NCBI RefSeq assembly: GCF_002764115.1
Contig: NZ_CP017940.1
Coordinates: forward strand, 372,001-436,000
Origin: Phyllobacterium zundukense
GTDB taxonomy: Bacteria; Pseudomonadota; Alphaproteobacteria; Rhizobiales; Rhizobiaceae
DNA length: 64,000 nucleotides
Direction: 5' to 3'
The position numbers and the translations under genes were made by a program. Positions 27,669 to 37,154 of this stretch are shown in pieces. Under the pieces are notes generated by a model. The model saw only the letters and a list, made by a program, of their open reading frames with translations. It did no database searches and was not told the DNA's origin. How positions within the stretch are numbered: position 1 is the stretch's first letter; every line of letters starts with the position of its first letter.

Positions 27669-28877
27669 CTAGCTGCGGGGCTGCAGCAGCGCCAGGGCGA
27701 CTGTCGATGCGGCAAGGACGGCGGTAAGGGTCAAGGGCCCCGTAGCGCCATAGTTGTCGACGACATAGCCGCCGACAACCGCTCCAATAGTGATGGCGAC
27801 CTGGAAAGAGGTGACCATCAGGCTGCCCGCTGCTTCCAGCGCGTCAGGCGCCGCACGGGACAGATTGGTCGGCAGCACCACCGGCGCCATGCCGAAGGCG
27901 AAGCCCCACAGCGTAGCGAAGCCGAAGGCAACGCCGATATGCGCGCCCCAAAGTACCAAAGCGACCGCCGCAAACGCCATTAACACGGCGGTGGCCGCGA
28001 GGGCCATGCGGATATTGGCGTCGGCCATGCGGCCACCGGCAATATTACCGATCACAGCGGCGATGCCAAACCCGAGCAGCGCCAGGGCAATCAGCCCAGT
28101 TGCAAGGAGCGTCACCTGTTCGAGGAAGGGGCGCACATAGACCGAGCCGGCAAAATGCCCCGTCATCAGCAAAAGGATAGCAAGCATGCCGAGTTGAATG
28201 CCACGCCGCCGTGTCAGCCGAAAGACATCGGCAAGACTGTTGCTTGTGCTTGCAGGCAGGGTCGGCAGGCTGAGCAACTGCAGCAGCATGGCAAGCGCGG
28301 CCAGCCCCGCTGTCATGGCCATGGCGCTGCGCCAGCCCAGCCAGTCGCTGATCAAGGCGCCCATCGACGGTGCAGCAATGGTGGCGAGCGAGACGCCGAG
28401 GGTGACGATAGCCATGCCCCGACCTGTCGCATTGGCGCCAACCAGCCTCGCGATGACGGCAACTGAAAGCGCCCAGAAAGCGCTGAGGGCGATGCCCAAC
28501 CCGGCCCGGCCTAACAATAATAGCCAGAAATCGGTCGCTAACGCCGCAAGAATATTGGAGCCGATCGCCAAGGCACTGAGACCAACCAGCACCGTCTTGC
28601 GGTTCAATCTGCCGATGAGAACATTGCTCAACAAGGCCGTCACGGCGCCGACGGAAGCGGTGGCAGTGACGACCTGTCCGGCCGTTCCCTCGCTGATGCC
28701 GAGATCGCGCGCCATTGGCGTCAACAGGCCTGCCGGCAGGAACTCGGCTGACACCAGCGCAAAGCTGGCGGCCGCCATCGAAAGAACCGCGAACCAGGTG
28801 GCCGGGCTCCACGCGGCTGGCGCAGCGGCATCAAGGTCTATCGCCGCGCCATCAAGCTGTAATGTTGTGTCCGTCAT
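27669..28877 (-). CDS. MFS transporter, DHA1/arabinose-efflux type
   Basis: 402 residues, twelve membrane segments after a short polar N-terminus. Motif A-like LLSNVLIGRLNRKTVL follows helix 2; SAEFLPAGLLTPMARDLGIS and TVTATASVGAV-like segments are typical of the DHA1 drug/sugar efflux branch. It lies 59 bp downstream of an AraC-type regulator on the same strand, so it is likely the regulated exporter. Confidence 0.9.
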   Translation of the reverse strand: MTDTTLQLDGAAIDLDAAAPAAWSPATWFAVLSMAAASFALVSAEFLPAGLLTPMARDLGISEGTAGQVVTATASVGAVTALLSNVLIGRLNRKTVLVGLSALAIGSNILAALATDFWLLLLGRAGLGIALSAFWALSVAVIARLVGANATGRGMAIVTLGVSLATIAAPSMGALISDWLGWRSAMAMTAGLAALAMLLQLLSLPTLPASTSNSLADVFRLTRRRGIQLGMLAILLLMTGHFAGSVYVRPFLEQVTLLATGLIALALLGFGIAAVIGNIAGGRMADANIRMALAATAVLMAFAAVALVLWGAHIGVAFGFATLWGFAFGMAPVVLPTNLSRAAPDALEAAGSLMVTSFQVAITIGAVVGGYVVDNYGATGPLTLTAVLAASTVALALLQPRS

Positions 28878-28936
28878 TGAAGTATCTCCAAGGTTTAGAG
28901 ATCTTCATAGACGAGTCTTTTCGGATGATATGTATC

Positions 28937-29926
28937 TTAAAATCCGAAATCCATGTCCGTTCGTCCGGAAATTGTGCGACGCACAACGCCCGGCGAGACA
29001 CTGGTGATGCGCTTGAACGCGCGAGCGAAGGATGCCTCGGATTCGTAGCCCAAACGGGTAGCGACCTCGGCGACCGACATGCCGCTTTGCCCCAACAACT
29101 CGCGAGCAAGCTGCATACGCAGCCGGGCGAGATAGCGTGCCGCGCCTTCCCCTAAAACAGCGCTGAAGCGCTCGGCGAAAATCGAGCGCGATTGGCCTGC
29201 CAGGCCGGCGAGGCTTTCGAGGGTCCAGTTATGGCCAGGGTCTCGGTGCATGGCTGCCAGTGCGCGGCCGATATGGGGGTCGCGGATGGCGGCGAGCCAA
29301 CCGGTGGTCGGTGCTCCGGTGCAATTGACCCAGCAGCGGATGAGCCGCGCTGCGAGCAGGTCCGCCATACGCGATAAGATGGTGGCGCTGCCCATCTGCG
29401 GTTGTGCGGCCTCCGCCGTCATAGCCGCGAGCAAGGGACTAACGATCGGGTCATTGCCAGCCACGTCGCAGCCCTTGATGATTGGCGGCATCAAGGTGAT
29501 CAAGGGGTTAAGCGCACAGGCGCCCAAGGCCATGGAGCCGCAGAAAAGGGTGCTGGTCGCACCCGTTCCTTCCCGCACCACTTCGCAGACGTTGCTCCCC
29601 AACTTGGTCACCTGGCAACCCTTGAGCGAGTCGCCCACAACATCCGGCGCGCTGGCCAGCCGATGGGCGATGCCTTGCGGCAGCAGCACCAGATCCCCAT
29701 CGCGCAACTCCTGCCAGCCTTGCGCTTCGGTATGGATCCAGCATGGACCCTGGCTGACAAAGTGAAAACGAAGCAGCGGTTGTTGCGGAAAGGCGATGCT
29801 CCATGGATGTCGGAGTTCGCAGCGGCCATAGTTGACACCACTCAAGCGAAAGTCTTGTAGGACCTCGCTTAGCGCATCCATTGGGATATGTGGCGGCGAA
29901 GACGGTCGGGACGAATGGTCAAGCAT
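28937..29926 (-). CDS. AraC-family transcriptional regulator with cupin-type sensor domain
   Basis: About 329 residues from the ATG at 29926; ATGs at 30040 and 29881 are alternatives and none has a clear ribosome binding site. N-terminal cupin-like sensor (DFRLSGVNYGRCELRHPW, GWQELRDGDLVLLPQG), then a C-terminal AraC helix-turn-helix pair (WTLESLAGLAGQSRSIFAER, MSVAEVATRLGYESEASFAR, AFKRITSVSPGVVRR). Precedes the MFS gene. Confidence 0.88.
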   Translation of the reverse strand: MLDHSSRPSSPPHIPMDALSEVLQDFRLSGVNYGRCELRHPWSIAFPQQPLLRFHFVSQGPCWIHTEAQGWQELRDGDLVLLPQGIAHRLASAPDVVGDSLKGCQVTKLGSNVCEVVREGTGATSTLFCGSMALGACALNPLITLMPPIIKGCDVAGNDPIVSPLLAAMTAEAAQPQMGSATILSRMADLLAARLIRCWVNCTGAPTTGWLAAIRDPHIGRALAAMHRDPGHNWTLESLAGLAGQSRSIFAERFSAVLGEGAARYLARLRMQLARELLGQSGMSVAEVATRLGYESEASFARAFKRITSVSPGVVRRTISGRTDMDFGF

Positions 29927-29975
29927 TCGGCCAATATATATGCCGAGCGTCCGGCAGGCAAGTGGAGACGTTGTT

Positions 29976-30260
29976 CTACACAATCGCCTTTCCGCCACTT
30001 TCAGCACGACGGCATCGCGAGGTGGCTGTCTTTCCGGCATCGCCGCGTGCGAGCCGTGCCGAAAAACTCTTCAGCGCTTCTAGTGGGACATAGGCACGTT
30101 CGATCTCGTCACGCAGCAGCTGCACCGTGGGCGTTGGGGTGATGAGGCCCTTGCGGCGTTCGAAGAGCGAGACGTCTAACTCGAATTCCAGCTTGTCGAT
30201 TACGGAAAGCAGCGAATACAAAGTTGATTTGCCCCTGATTCGAACGCAGCCCAACGTCAA
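29976..30260 (-). pseudogene. Fragment of a LysR-family regulator
   Basis: About 60 residues resemble the end of a LysR helix-turn-helix and its linker helix: SVIDKLEFELDVSLFERRKG, then LITPTPTVQLLRDEIERAYV and PLEALKSFSARL. The start of the helix-turn-helix and the whole effector domain are missing. The remaining frame ends shortly after in unrelated sequence. A relic between the AraC and Lrp genes. Confidence 0.55.
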
Positions 30261-30285
30261 TGGTGCGTAAATCCGTTGCTATGTG

Positions 30286-30747
30286 TCACACCGGCAGCAG
30301 CGTGTCCGGTTTCACATCAGCGACAGAAGCATAGGTGTGGGTCTCCCTCACACCGGGTAGCGGAAGGATCACCCGTTGCAGGAATTCCTGAAACACGGAC
30401 ATGTCCGCTATCCTCGCCTTCACCAGATAGTCGAAGCCGCCGACGACCATATGGCATTCGAGAACCTCCGGCGCTTTCGCCACCGCTTCAGCAAACCGGT
30501 CGAAGACATGAGGGGCCGTCTGATCGAGTCGCACCTGAATGAAGACGAGAGTTCCCCGGTCGATCTTTTGCGGATCGAGAATGGCTCTGATCGCCGTGAT
30601 GAAGCCTTCGCGGAAAAGACGTTTCACCCGCTGACTGGTACCGGTCGGTGACAGGCCGACTCGGTTCGCGAGATCAAGAGTGGTCCGACGACCATCCTCC
30701 TGAAGCAACCGAAGGAGGCTGCGGTCAATTCCATCAAGAGGGTCCAT
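30286..30747 (-). CDS. Lrp/AsnC-family transcriptional regulator
   Basis: 153 residues from the ATG at 30747, the usual length; a GTG at 30822 would add 25 residues. Helix-turn-helix LLQEDGRRTTLDLANRVGLS, PTGTSQRVKRLFREGFITAI; then the RAM ligand domain (ECHMVVGGFDYLVKARIADM). It is divergent from a DMT exporter gene, the layout of Lrp-type regulators that control amino-acid export. Confidence 0.9.
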   Translation of the reverse strand: MDPLDGIDRSLLRLLQEDGRRTTLDLANRVGLSPTGTSQRVKRLFREGFITAIRAILDPQKIDRGTLVFIQVRLDQTAPHVFDRFAEAVAKAPEVLECHMVVGGFDYLVKARIADMSVFQEFLQRVILPLPGVRETHTYASVADVKPDTLLPV

Positions 30748-30916
30748 TTCATTATCCACGCTATCGAAGGCATGTATGCGCGTATTTCGCTCTTTATCGG
30801 CAGAAATAGCATATTTCGTCACAGCCTATACCGCAATAGCTTGTGATTCTCACACGGCACGGAGTTGAAAGGCATAATCCGCCTTCATCAGCCCGGATCG
30901 CTGCGATGGAGGGCAA

Positions 30917-31810
30917 ATGCACGTGGGGAACGGACAAGAGAATCAGAATACAAAGCGCGCCCTCATCGCCGGAGTGATGATGATCATCATCACAGCCATA
31001 CAATTCGTCGCTGCCCGGTTTAGCCTGCAGGAACATCTGACAGCAGCCGATATCGCCAGTCTGCGTTTCGCGGGTGCCGGCGTGATCTTCCTTCCGATCA
31101 TTTGGAGAATTGGCTTCGGAAAGCTGGAAACCCTTGGTTGGCAGCGTGCTTCAGCCTTGGCCGTCCTTGTGGGATTGCCCTATCCAATGATCATTAATTG
31201 GGGTCTGACTTACGCACCCGCCGCCCATGCAGCCGCCCTCTGCCCGGCCTCGATCGTCTTCTTCTCTTTCGTGCTGTCTCGCATCGTCTTTGAAGATGCG
31301 ATCTCACGCATGCGGATCATCGGGATTGCCGTGATCATCGTGGGGCTACTCCTCTTCGTCTTTCACTCAGGAAGCGAGGTGGGCAACACGCTATTTGGCG
31401 ATCTGCTGTTCACCGGATCGGGCATCATGTTTTCCGGCTACGCTGTTCTCGTGCGGCGATGGAGTGTTGATCCCGTCATCGCCACGGCGGCCATAGTGCT
31501 GTTGTCCTGCGTGCCGCTTCCGCTTTTACATATCCTCGCGCCGAGTGGTCTCAATACAGCATCAGGAGCGGAAATCGGCGCGCAGATCGTGATTCAGGGC
31601 TTTCTTGCCGGCGCGGCGGCGATGTTCCTCTATACCTACGCCGTCAGGCAGTTGGGACCACAAAAAGCATCACTGTTCATGCCCTGCGTGCCGATAGCCA
31701 CAGCCTTGACCGGCATGATCGTACTCGGCGAAATTCCAACACCTATCCAATTTATTGCCATCGTCATAATGACAGCGGGCATGATCCTTCCAGTATTGCG
31801 AAAATCATGA
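30917..31810 (+). CDS. EamA/DMT-superfamily transporter
   Basis: 297 residues from the ATG at 30917 (GGAGGGCAA upstream). Ten hydrophobic segments in two EamA repeats: IITAIQFVAARFSLQEHLTA ... LTYAPAAHAAALCPASIVFF in the first and YAVRQLGPQKASLFMPCVPI in the second. Divergent from the Lrp gene; probably a small-metabolite or amino-acid exporter under its control. Confidence 0.9.
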   Translation: MHVGNGQENQNTKRALIAGVMMIIITAIQFVAARFSLQEHLTAADIASLRFAGAGVIFLPIIWRIGFGKLETLGWQRASALAVLVGLPYPMIINWGLTYAPAAHAAALCPASIVFFSFVLSRIVFEDAISRMRIIGIAVIIVGLLLFVFHSGSEVGNTLFGDLLFTGSGIMFSGYAVLVRRWSVDPVIATAAIVLLSCVPLPLLHILAPSGLNTASGAEIGAQIVIQGFLAGAAAMFLYTYAVRQLGPQKASLFMPCVPIATALTGMIVLGEIPTPIQFIAIVIMTAGMILPVLRKS

Positions 31811-31988
31811 AATTTCGCAGAAAGTACCGCGGACGGGCGTCCTTCTTTGTGGGAGCTGCCGAAGAGAAGGACAACAGAGGGCTCGGTGTGTTCAAAGCTG
31901 CTGTTTCAGGGCTAGGTTGGCTCACCGTGCCAATCCGTCCCATCTCCCCGCGAGGCATTGGGACTGGCAGACTATTACTGATTTTGTC

Positions 31989-32011
31989 CCTGGCACCGTT
32001 TGGTGCCCAGG
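31989..32011. terminator. Weak hairpin downstream of the truncated ATPase and DMT gene
   Basis: CCTGGCACC (31989-31997) and GGTGCCCAGG (32002-32011) pair with one bulged base around a GTTT loop. It lies just past the 3' end of the ABC ATPase remnant and 179 bp after the DMT gene. No T-run on either side, so only a possible terminator. Confidence 0.3.
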
Positions 32012-32020
32012 ATTCATTGT

Positions 32021-32629
32021 TCAGTTGACCCGCTGTCCTTTTTCACTATCGAAAAGATGGACGTTGGAAGGGTCGCCTTTGACCGAAATCCGCTCGCCGA
32101 CCTGAACTTCTGCTGCTCTTGGGAATTCGATGGTGATCAGTTTTTCTGTGCCAGCGTCGAGGTAGCCGAAGGTCTGGCTGCCAAGCCGTTCGACCACCAC
32201 CAATTCGCCGCTGAACCATGCCTCGCCGGCATCGCAGACAGTCAAATCTTCCGGGCGGATGCCGAAGGTAATCGTCCTTGCGGCCTCGGTTGACCCACCT
32301 CCGATATCGAGTGCCGCTCTGCCTGCCGGCAATTGCACAACGACATTGTTGCCAGTGGATTCAACGACACTCACCGGGAAGGTATTCATCGTCGGGCTGC
32401 CGATGAAACGTGCAACGAACAGGCTTGCCGGTTTGCGGTAAAGGTCGAGTGGGTGCCCGATCTGTTCGACGTGACCGGCATTCATCACGACGATCCGATC
32501 GGCCAAGGTCATAGCTTCCACTTGATCGTGCGTGACGTAGACGGTCGTTGCCTGCATGCGGCGATGCAGCTTGGCGATTTCAAGCCGCATCTCGACGCGA
32601 AGTGCAGCATCGAGATTGGACAACGGTTC
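32021..32629 (-). pseudogene. C-terminal half of a MalK/UgpC-type sugar ABC ATPase
   Basis: The sequence begins in the middle of the ATPase domain (EPLSNLDAALRVEMRLEI, D-loop) and keeps the switch histidine (VYVTHDQVEAMTLADRIVVM) and the MalK-type C-terminal regulatory domain (FIGSPTMNTFPV, GIRPEDLTV). Walker A, the signature motif and Walker B are missing, so it cannot hydrolyse ATP. Upstream sequence at 32630 switches directly to a different truncated gene. A TTG at 32623 can serve as a false start. Confidence 0.85.
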
Positions 32630-32630
32630 G

Positions 32631-33290
32631 GATGACCGGAACGCCCATCGCGCCGGTATCGATTATTTGCGCTATACGGCAGATTGCGCGGCGGCGCTCG
32701 GTGCTACGGTCGTCGGCGGGCCGTTGACCGGTAATCCGCTGGTGTTCGCCGGGCGCGCTCCGTTGCCCGTGTCAGAGGACGAACGGCTGGCGCGCAAGGA
32801 GCGCTGTGTCAAAGGTCTGATAGAAGCCGGCGATCACGCCGCACAAGCAGGTATCCTGCTGGCGGTCGAGCCGCTCAATCGTTTCGAAAGCGATGTGTTG
32901 TGCACGACGCAGCAGGCCATCGAACTCCTTGACGCAGTCGATCATCCAGCGATCAAACTGATGCTGGATACCTTCCACATGCATATGGAAGAAGCGTCGA
33001 TCGCCGAGGCTATCCGGCTAGGCGGCGCACATCTCGTGCATTTCCAGGCGAATGAAAACCATCGCGGTTTTCCGGGCACAGGCTCGACCGACTGGGTTGC
33101 GGTCGGCCGTGCCTTGCACGAGGTCGGCTACAAGGGACCGGTATCGCTCGAGCCTTTCCGGCGCAATGACGATCGTTTCGGCGTTCCCCTTGCGCAGTGG
33201 CGCCCGCCGCATGAGGATGAAAGCGAGCGCCTGGCAGCGAGCGCGGCCTTTATCAAATCCCATCTCACACTGACGGAATATCGGCGATGA
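32631..33290 (+). pseudogene. C-terminal part of a sugar-phosphate isomerase/epimerase (D-tagatose 3-epimerase type)
   Basis: From DDRNAHRAGIDYLRYTADCA onwards the sequence matches AP-endonuclease-2-like TIM-barrel epimerases, including VEPLNRFESDVLCTTQQAIE, the metal site DTFHMHMEEAS and HFQANENHRGFPGTGSTDW. The first 80-90 residues of the family are missing: the gene is cut at about 32630 against the ABC ATPase remnant. A start borrowed from antisense ATPase sequence keeps the frame open, but the barrel is incomplete. Its stop overlaps the next start by ATGA. Confidence 0.8.
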
Positions 33291-34282
33291 CATTGAAAAT
33301 CGGCTGGATCGGTTGCGGCATTCACGCGACCCAGATGTTACTTCCCCAACTCGTGCGCCAAGACGCCGAGATCATCGCGCTCTGCGACATCGACGGCAAA
33401 CGTCTCTCCGATGCGGGCCGCCAGTTCGGCGTGTCCCGCCTGACAAGTGACGCCGAGGAGCTGATCCGCACCCCTGGCATCGACGCGATCGGCATGGCGG
33501 TCGGTCCTGACCAGCATCTTCATTTCGGCAAGCGAGCCCTCGATCGCGGTCTGTCTGTTTTTATGGAAAAGCCGCCCTCAGGGACCGCTGAAGGCGCACG
33601 CGAGCTTCGCGCCGCATCCGAACGATCGGGCAAGCCATTGCTTGTCGGATTTATGAAGCGTTATTCCGTCGGCAACAAGATCGCCCACAACATCATAAAG
33701 TCGGGGCGCTTCGGACCGGTATTGGGGCTTACGGGGTATTACATGACGGCACCGGGCTATTTTACCGGCAATGTCGACTATAGCGGTTTCTTCCTGCATC
33801 ACTGTGTGCATTACATGGATCTGGTGTCGTTCTTTGTTTCGCCAGTGCGGACCATCTCGGCCCGGAAGGTCGAGAAGACGCCGGGCAGGGTGCTCTTCCA
33901 CGTAGGCTTCGAGTTCGAGTGCGGCGCCATCGGTAATATCGCCATGGGTACGATCCAGTCGCGCGGCACGCCGGTCGCGCGCATCGCACTCATGAGCGAT
34001 CATCAGCGGCTGGAAGTGGATGACGTGATCGAGGTGCGCTGGAACCGCAATCCGCCTTTCAAGGTTGATGATCCGAATGCGACGCTCGCTGATGACGTCG
34101 ATACGCTGACATGGAAGCCGAATTTCACGGCAGCGGCAAATGAGGATCCGAAAGGCTATCATTCGCTCTTGGCCGACGTGGTGCCGGCGCTCGGCGGTGC
34201 TTCGACCGCTGCCCCGACAATTCATGATGGGGTGATTGCCATGGAACGGCTCGAGACATTGCGACGGGAACTTGCTTTGTAG
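33287..34282 (+). CDS. Gfo/Idh/MocA-family oxidoreductase
   Basis: 331 residues: Rossmann motif IGWIGCGIHATQMLLPQL, the family EKP motif in FMEKPPSGTAEGARELR, and a central HHCVHYMDLVSFF region supplying the catalytic histidine area. NAD(P)-dependent dehydrogenase or isomerase of sugars/inositols. Translationally coupled (ATGA) to the truncated epimerase, so the pair came from a sugar-catabolic operon; its own promoter may now be missing. Confidence 0.9.
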   Translation: MTLKIGWIGCGIHATQMLLPQLVRQDAEIIALCDIDGKRLSDAGRQFGVSRLTSDAEELIRTPGIDAIGMAVGPDQHLHFGKRALDRGLSVFMEKPPSGTAEGARELRAASERSGKPLLVGFMKRYSVGNKIAHNIIKSGRFGPVLGLTGYYMTAPGYFTGNVDYSGFFLHHCVHYMDLVSFFVSPVRTISARKVEKTPGRVLFHVGFEFECGAIGNIAMGTIQSRGTPVARIALMSDHQRLEVDDVIEVRWNRNPPFKVDDPNATLADDVDTLTWKPNFTAAANEDPKGYHSLLADVVPALGGASTAAPTIHDGVIAMERLETLRRELAL

Positions 34283-34551
34283 AAACGATGAATTGCTTCA
34301 GATCAAAACCCTGTAAACATCCAAGTGGATAGAATCTGACGCTTGGTGCCGCGCAGAAGCCTCCGTCCCGTTCGTGGAGGGCGTTCCGAACCCTGCCCGG
34401 ACGCAGAAATTCCAACGTCGCAGGAGGGTGGTTAGCGGTCCTTTGGTTATTCGTCATTCCGACAAAGCGGCGCGCAGTTTGCGCCCAAACGCACTTTTGC
34501 GCAATGTCGCCTTAAGCTATTCTGAAGACCCTGCGGTGGAGATTTTGCAGC

Positions 34552-35082
34552 ATGGCCAAGCTCGTCTTTGGAATGAACCAGTCCCTGGACGGCTACGTCG
34601 ACCATATGGAGTTTGCGCCAGGCCCCGCACTCTTTCGTCACTGGATACAGCAAATGTGCGACCTGACCGGCAGCGTGTACGGTCGCCGCATGTACGAGAT
34701 CATGCGTTATTGGGACGAAGACCGTCCTGAGTGGAGTGCGGAGCAACGCGAGTTCGCGGCGGCGTGGCGGCGCCAACCGAAGTGGGTCGTGTCGCGCTCG
34801 TTGAAGTCAGTCGGCCCCAACGCCACACTTGTCGAGGATGACCTCGAGGCGGTGATACGTGGCCTGAGGGCTCGACTCGTTGGGGAGATTGCAGTTTCCG
34901 GACCAGACTTGGCGCGAAGCCTAACCGACCTTGGTCTTATTGATGAGTATCGACTCTACATCTGCCCCGTCGTGCTGGGTCGCGGCAAGCCATTCTTCGC
35001 CGGCCCGCGGCCACCACTCCGCCTTGTTTCCACCGATCACGTTGGCGAGGACGTGATTAGGTTGACGTACGTTCCTGCTTAA
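34552..35082 (+). CDS. Dihydrofolate reductase family (RibD C-terminal-like) protein
   Basis: 176 residues. Start MAKLVFGMNQSLDGYVDHME is typical of the RibD-C/DHFR-like group, then GSVYGRRMYEIMRYWDED, GEIAVSGPDLARSLTDLGLI and DEYRLYICPVVLGRGKPFF. GGTGGAG precedes the ATG. True folate activity is doubtful for this branch. Convergent with the sugar permease across a transposase relic. Confidence 0.9.
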   Translation: MAKLVFGMNQSLDGYVDHMEFAPGPALFRHWIQQMCDLTGSVYGRRMYEIMRYWDEDRPEWSAEQREFAAAWRRQPKWVVSRSLKSVGPNATLVEDDLEAVIRGLRARLVGEIAVSGPDLARSLTDLGLIDEYRLYICPVVLGRGKPFFAGPRPPLRLVSTDHVGEDVIRLTYVPA

Positions 35083-35090
35083 TCGCGCGC

Positions 35091-35170
35091 GCGTCTCGCG
35101 CTCGACGGCGTTCAGGAAGCGGATGAACTCCTGATGCCGGTGGCGCTGCATGCAGCGGCCGATTGCGCCG
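35091..35170 (-). mobile_element. Relic of an IS630-type transposase
   Basis: About 25 codons on the minus strand encode IGRCMQRHRHQEFIRFLNAV followed by ERE, a conserved stretch of IS630/ISRj-type DDE transposases. The frame before and after has no further similarity and no terminal inverted repeats are recognised. It fills the 108-bp gap between two convergent genes and marks a past insertion or rearrangement point. Confidence 0.6.
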
Positions 35171-35190
35171 ATTGCCAACATACGCGCGCT

Positions 35191-36177
35191 TTATTTCCGA
35201 TCGATTTCACCTCTTCCATACGCAAGCAACATCACGAGGATAACGATACCGTATATAATCTGCCGTCCGGCTTCCGGCATCTGCATGACGGCGAGGATCG
35301 ATTGCAGCAGGGTGATGAGGACGACGCCGGCAATCGTTCCCAGATAGTTGCCGCGCCCGCCAAGAATATTGGTACCGCCGAGGACAACCGCGGCGATGGC
35401 TGGCAGCAGGTAGGGATCGCCCATCGCCTGATAAGCCTTGGTGGAGTAGCCCGCAAGCAGCACACCCGCAAAGGCAGCCGCGGCGCCTGACAAGACAAAG
35501 CACCATATAATGACTGCGTTGGTATTAACGCCGGAGAGGTAGGCCGCCGCCTCGCGATTGCCCACTGTGTAGACGCGACGGCCGAATGCCGTACGCGTCA
35601 AAAGAAAGATCGTGAACGCGCCTACAATGACCCATATGAGCAGGGCTGTCGGAATGCCGAAGATCGGCCTTCCGACAGCCAGGAAGTGCATCGCGTCCGT
35701 GGCGTGGTCCTGCGGCGCGAAGCCCCCGGTGTGCAGAACCATCAGTCCCTGAACGACGGCGTTCATGCCGAGTGTGAAGATCATCGAAGGCAGCCTCAGG
35801 TAGGCAACACCAAGCCCGTTCAGCAATCCAACCACCGCACCGCAAAATACCCCAACCGGGATCGCGAGAAGATTGCCGGTTTCGCCGTACCAGCCTGCAA
35901 CGGCCGTCGCCATCATGGCACCGAGTGTCACCGTCCAGGGGATTGACAGATCGATATGGCCGATCAGGATGACCATCATTGCGCCCGAGGCGATAATACC
36001 TAGAAAGGCGCTAATCTGCAGTTGTTGCAGCAGATATTCGGGAGAGAGGAATTCGCGGGAATAGAGCGTCCCGCCAAGGAGCATGAGGATGATGCAGGAG
36101 AACGCGATGATCAGCGAACGGTCGAGTGAAAACCGAAGTGTGGGAATGGCGGTGACCGGGAGTTTCGACTCACTCAT
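35191..36177 (-). CDS. CUT2 sugar ABC transporter permease (RbsC-like), second permease
   Basis: 328 residues from the ATG at 36177, which overlaps the previous stop by ATGA; a longer upstream frame has no homology. About ten membrane segments with the CUT2 signatures GHIDLSIPWTVTLGAMMATA and TAFGRRVYTVGNREAAAYLS plus AAVVLGGTNILGGRGN near the end. Forms the membrane channel with the other permease. Confidence 0.92.
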   Translation of the reverse strand: MSESKLPVTAIPTLRFSLDRSLIIAFSCIILMLLGGTLYSREFLSPEYLLQQLQISAFLGIIASGAMMVILIGHIDLSIPWTVTLGAMMATAVAGWYGETGNLLAIPVGVFCGAVVGLLNGLGVAYLRLPSMIFTLGMNAVVQGLMVLHTGGFAPQDHATDAMHFLAVGRPIFGIPTALLIWVIVGAFTIFLLTRTAFGRRVYTVGNREAAAYLSGVNTNAVIIWCFVLSGAAAAFAGVLLAGYSTKAYQAMGDPYLLPAIAAVVLGGTNILGGRGNYLGTIAGVVLITLLQSILAVMQMPEAGRQIIYGIVILVMLLAYGRGEIDRK

Positions 36178-37154
36178 GCGAAAAGCTCCAGACGGTTGCG
36201 GATTCGCAGAACGCGCAGGGCACCGAGGCTGACGGCGGCAAGTAGAACGACACCCTGGAACAGGGGCTGCCAGAGTGGGTCGAGGTCGAAGACGAAAAGC
36301 AGGTCCTCGATGGTACGCAGCACAAAGGCGCCGAAGATCGATCCGATCGCCGATCCCCATCCACCGAACAATGACGTCCCGCCAATCACCACCGCTGCGA
36401 TGGAATTGAGCGTATAGTTTCCGGCGATCGGCGCGGATGCCTCACCCGAGTAGGTGTTGAAGGTGAGCATCAGACCGCCAACGGCAGCGAGGAAACCTGC
36501 AAGCGTATAGGCCAGCAGTTTCGCCCGCCGTACGGGGACGCCGGACATATAGGCAGCCTGCTCATTCGACCCCACGGCATAGGCCGCGCGGCCAAGCACC
36601 GAATTCCGGTAAGGCAGCCAGACGATCAGCATGATCGCAAGGAGAACGACCAAGGCCGTGGGTACGACGCCGAACAGCTGACCGGTGGCAAAGTCGGCAA
36701 TAACAGATTGCACATCGCCGCCTGGACCGGGGCGGACATAGAGCGCAATACCGTAATATACAGCGCCGGTCGCCAGCGTTGTGATAATCGGCTGAAGCCG
36801 CCCCCAGACGATAATTGCTCCGTTGATGAACCCGGCCAGTGCGCCCGCACCCAGTACAATAGCGATACCGAGGAAACCTTCACCGATCGTGCCAATCACG
36901 ATGACCGACGCCAGACAATTGGCGAGGATGAAGACCATTCCCACTGAAAGATCGAGACCGCGTGTCAGCACCGGCAGGGTCTGCGCCATGGCGACCAGCG
37001 CGAGCAGAACCGCCTTGTTGGACGCAGTTGTGGCCACCGCCGCAGTCAGCCCGACCGGGTGATTACTGACATAGATGATGAACATCACGATGAAGAGACT
37101 GATAGCGGCGAGTAGTCCGCCATTGTGATGGATACGATGGCGAAGATCGTTCAT
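36174..37154 (-). CDS. CUT2 sugar ABC transporter permease (RbsC-like), first permease
   Basis: 326 residues, about ten membrane segments; LTRGLDLSVGMVFILANCLA, NSVLGRAAYAVGSNEQAAYM and AAVVIGGTSLFGGWGSAIGS are CUT2 permease motifs. Overlaps the ATPase stop and the second permease start by 4 bp each, so the operon is translationally coupled. Confidence 0.92.
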   Translation of the reverse strand: MNDLRHRIHHNGGLLAAISLFIVMFIIYVSNHPVGLTAAVATTASNKAVLLALVAMAQTLPVLTRGLDLSVGMVFILANCLASVIVIGTIGEGFLGIAIVLGAGALAGFINGAIIVWGRLQPIITTLATGAVYYGIALYVRPGPGGDVQSVIADFATGQLFGVVPTALVVLLAIMLIVWLPYRNSVLGRAAYAVGSNEQAAYMSGVPVRRAKLLAYTLAGFLAAVGGLMLTFNTYSGEASAPIAGNYTLNSIAAVVIGGTSLFGGWGSAIGSIFGAFVLRTIEDLLFVFDLDPLWQPLFQGVVLLAAVSLGALRVLRIRNRLELFA

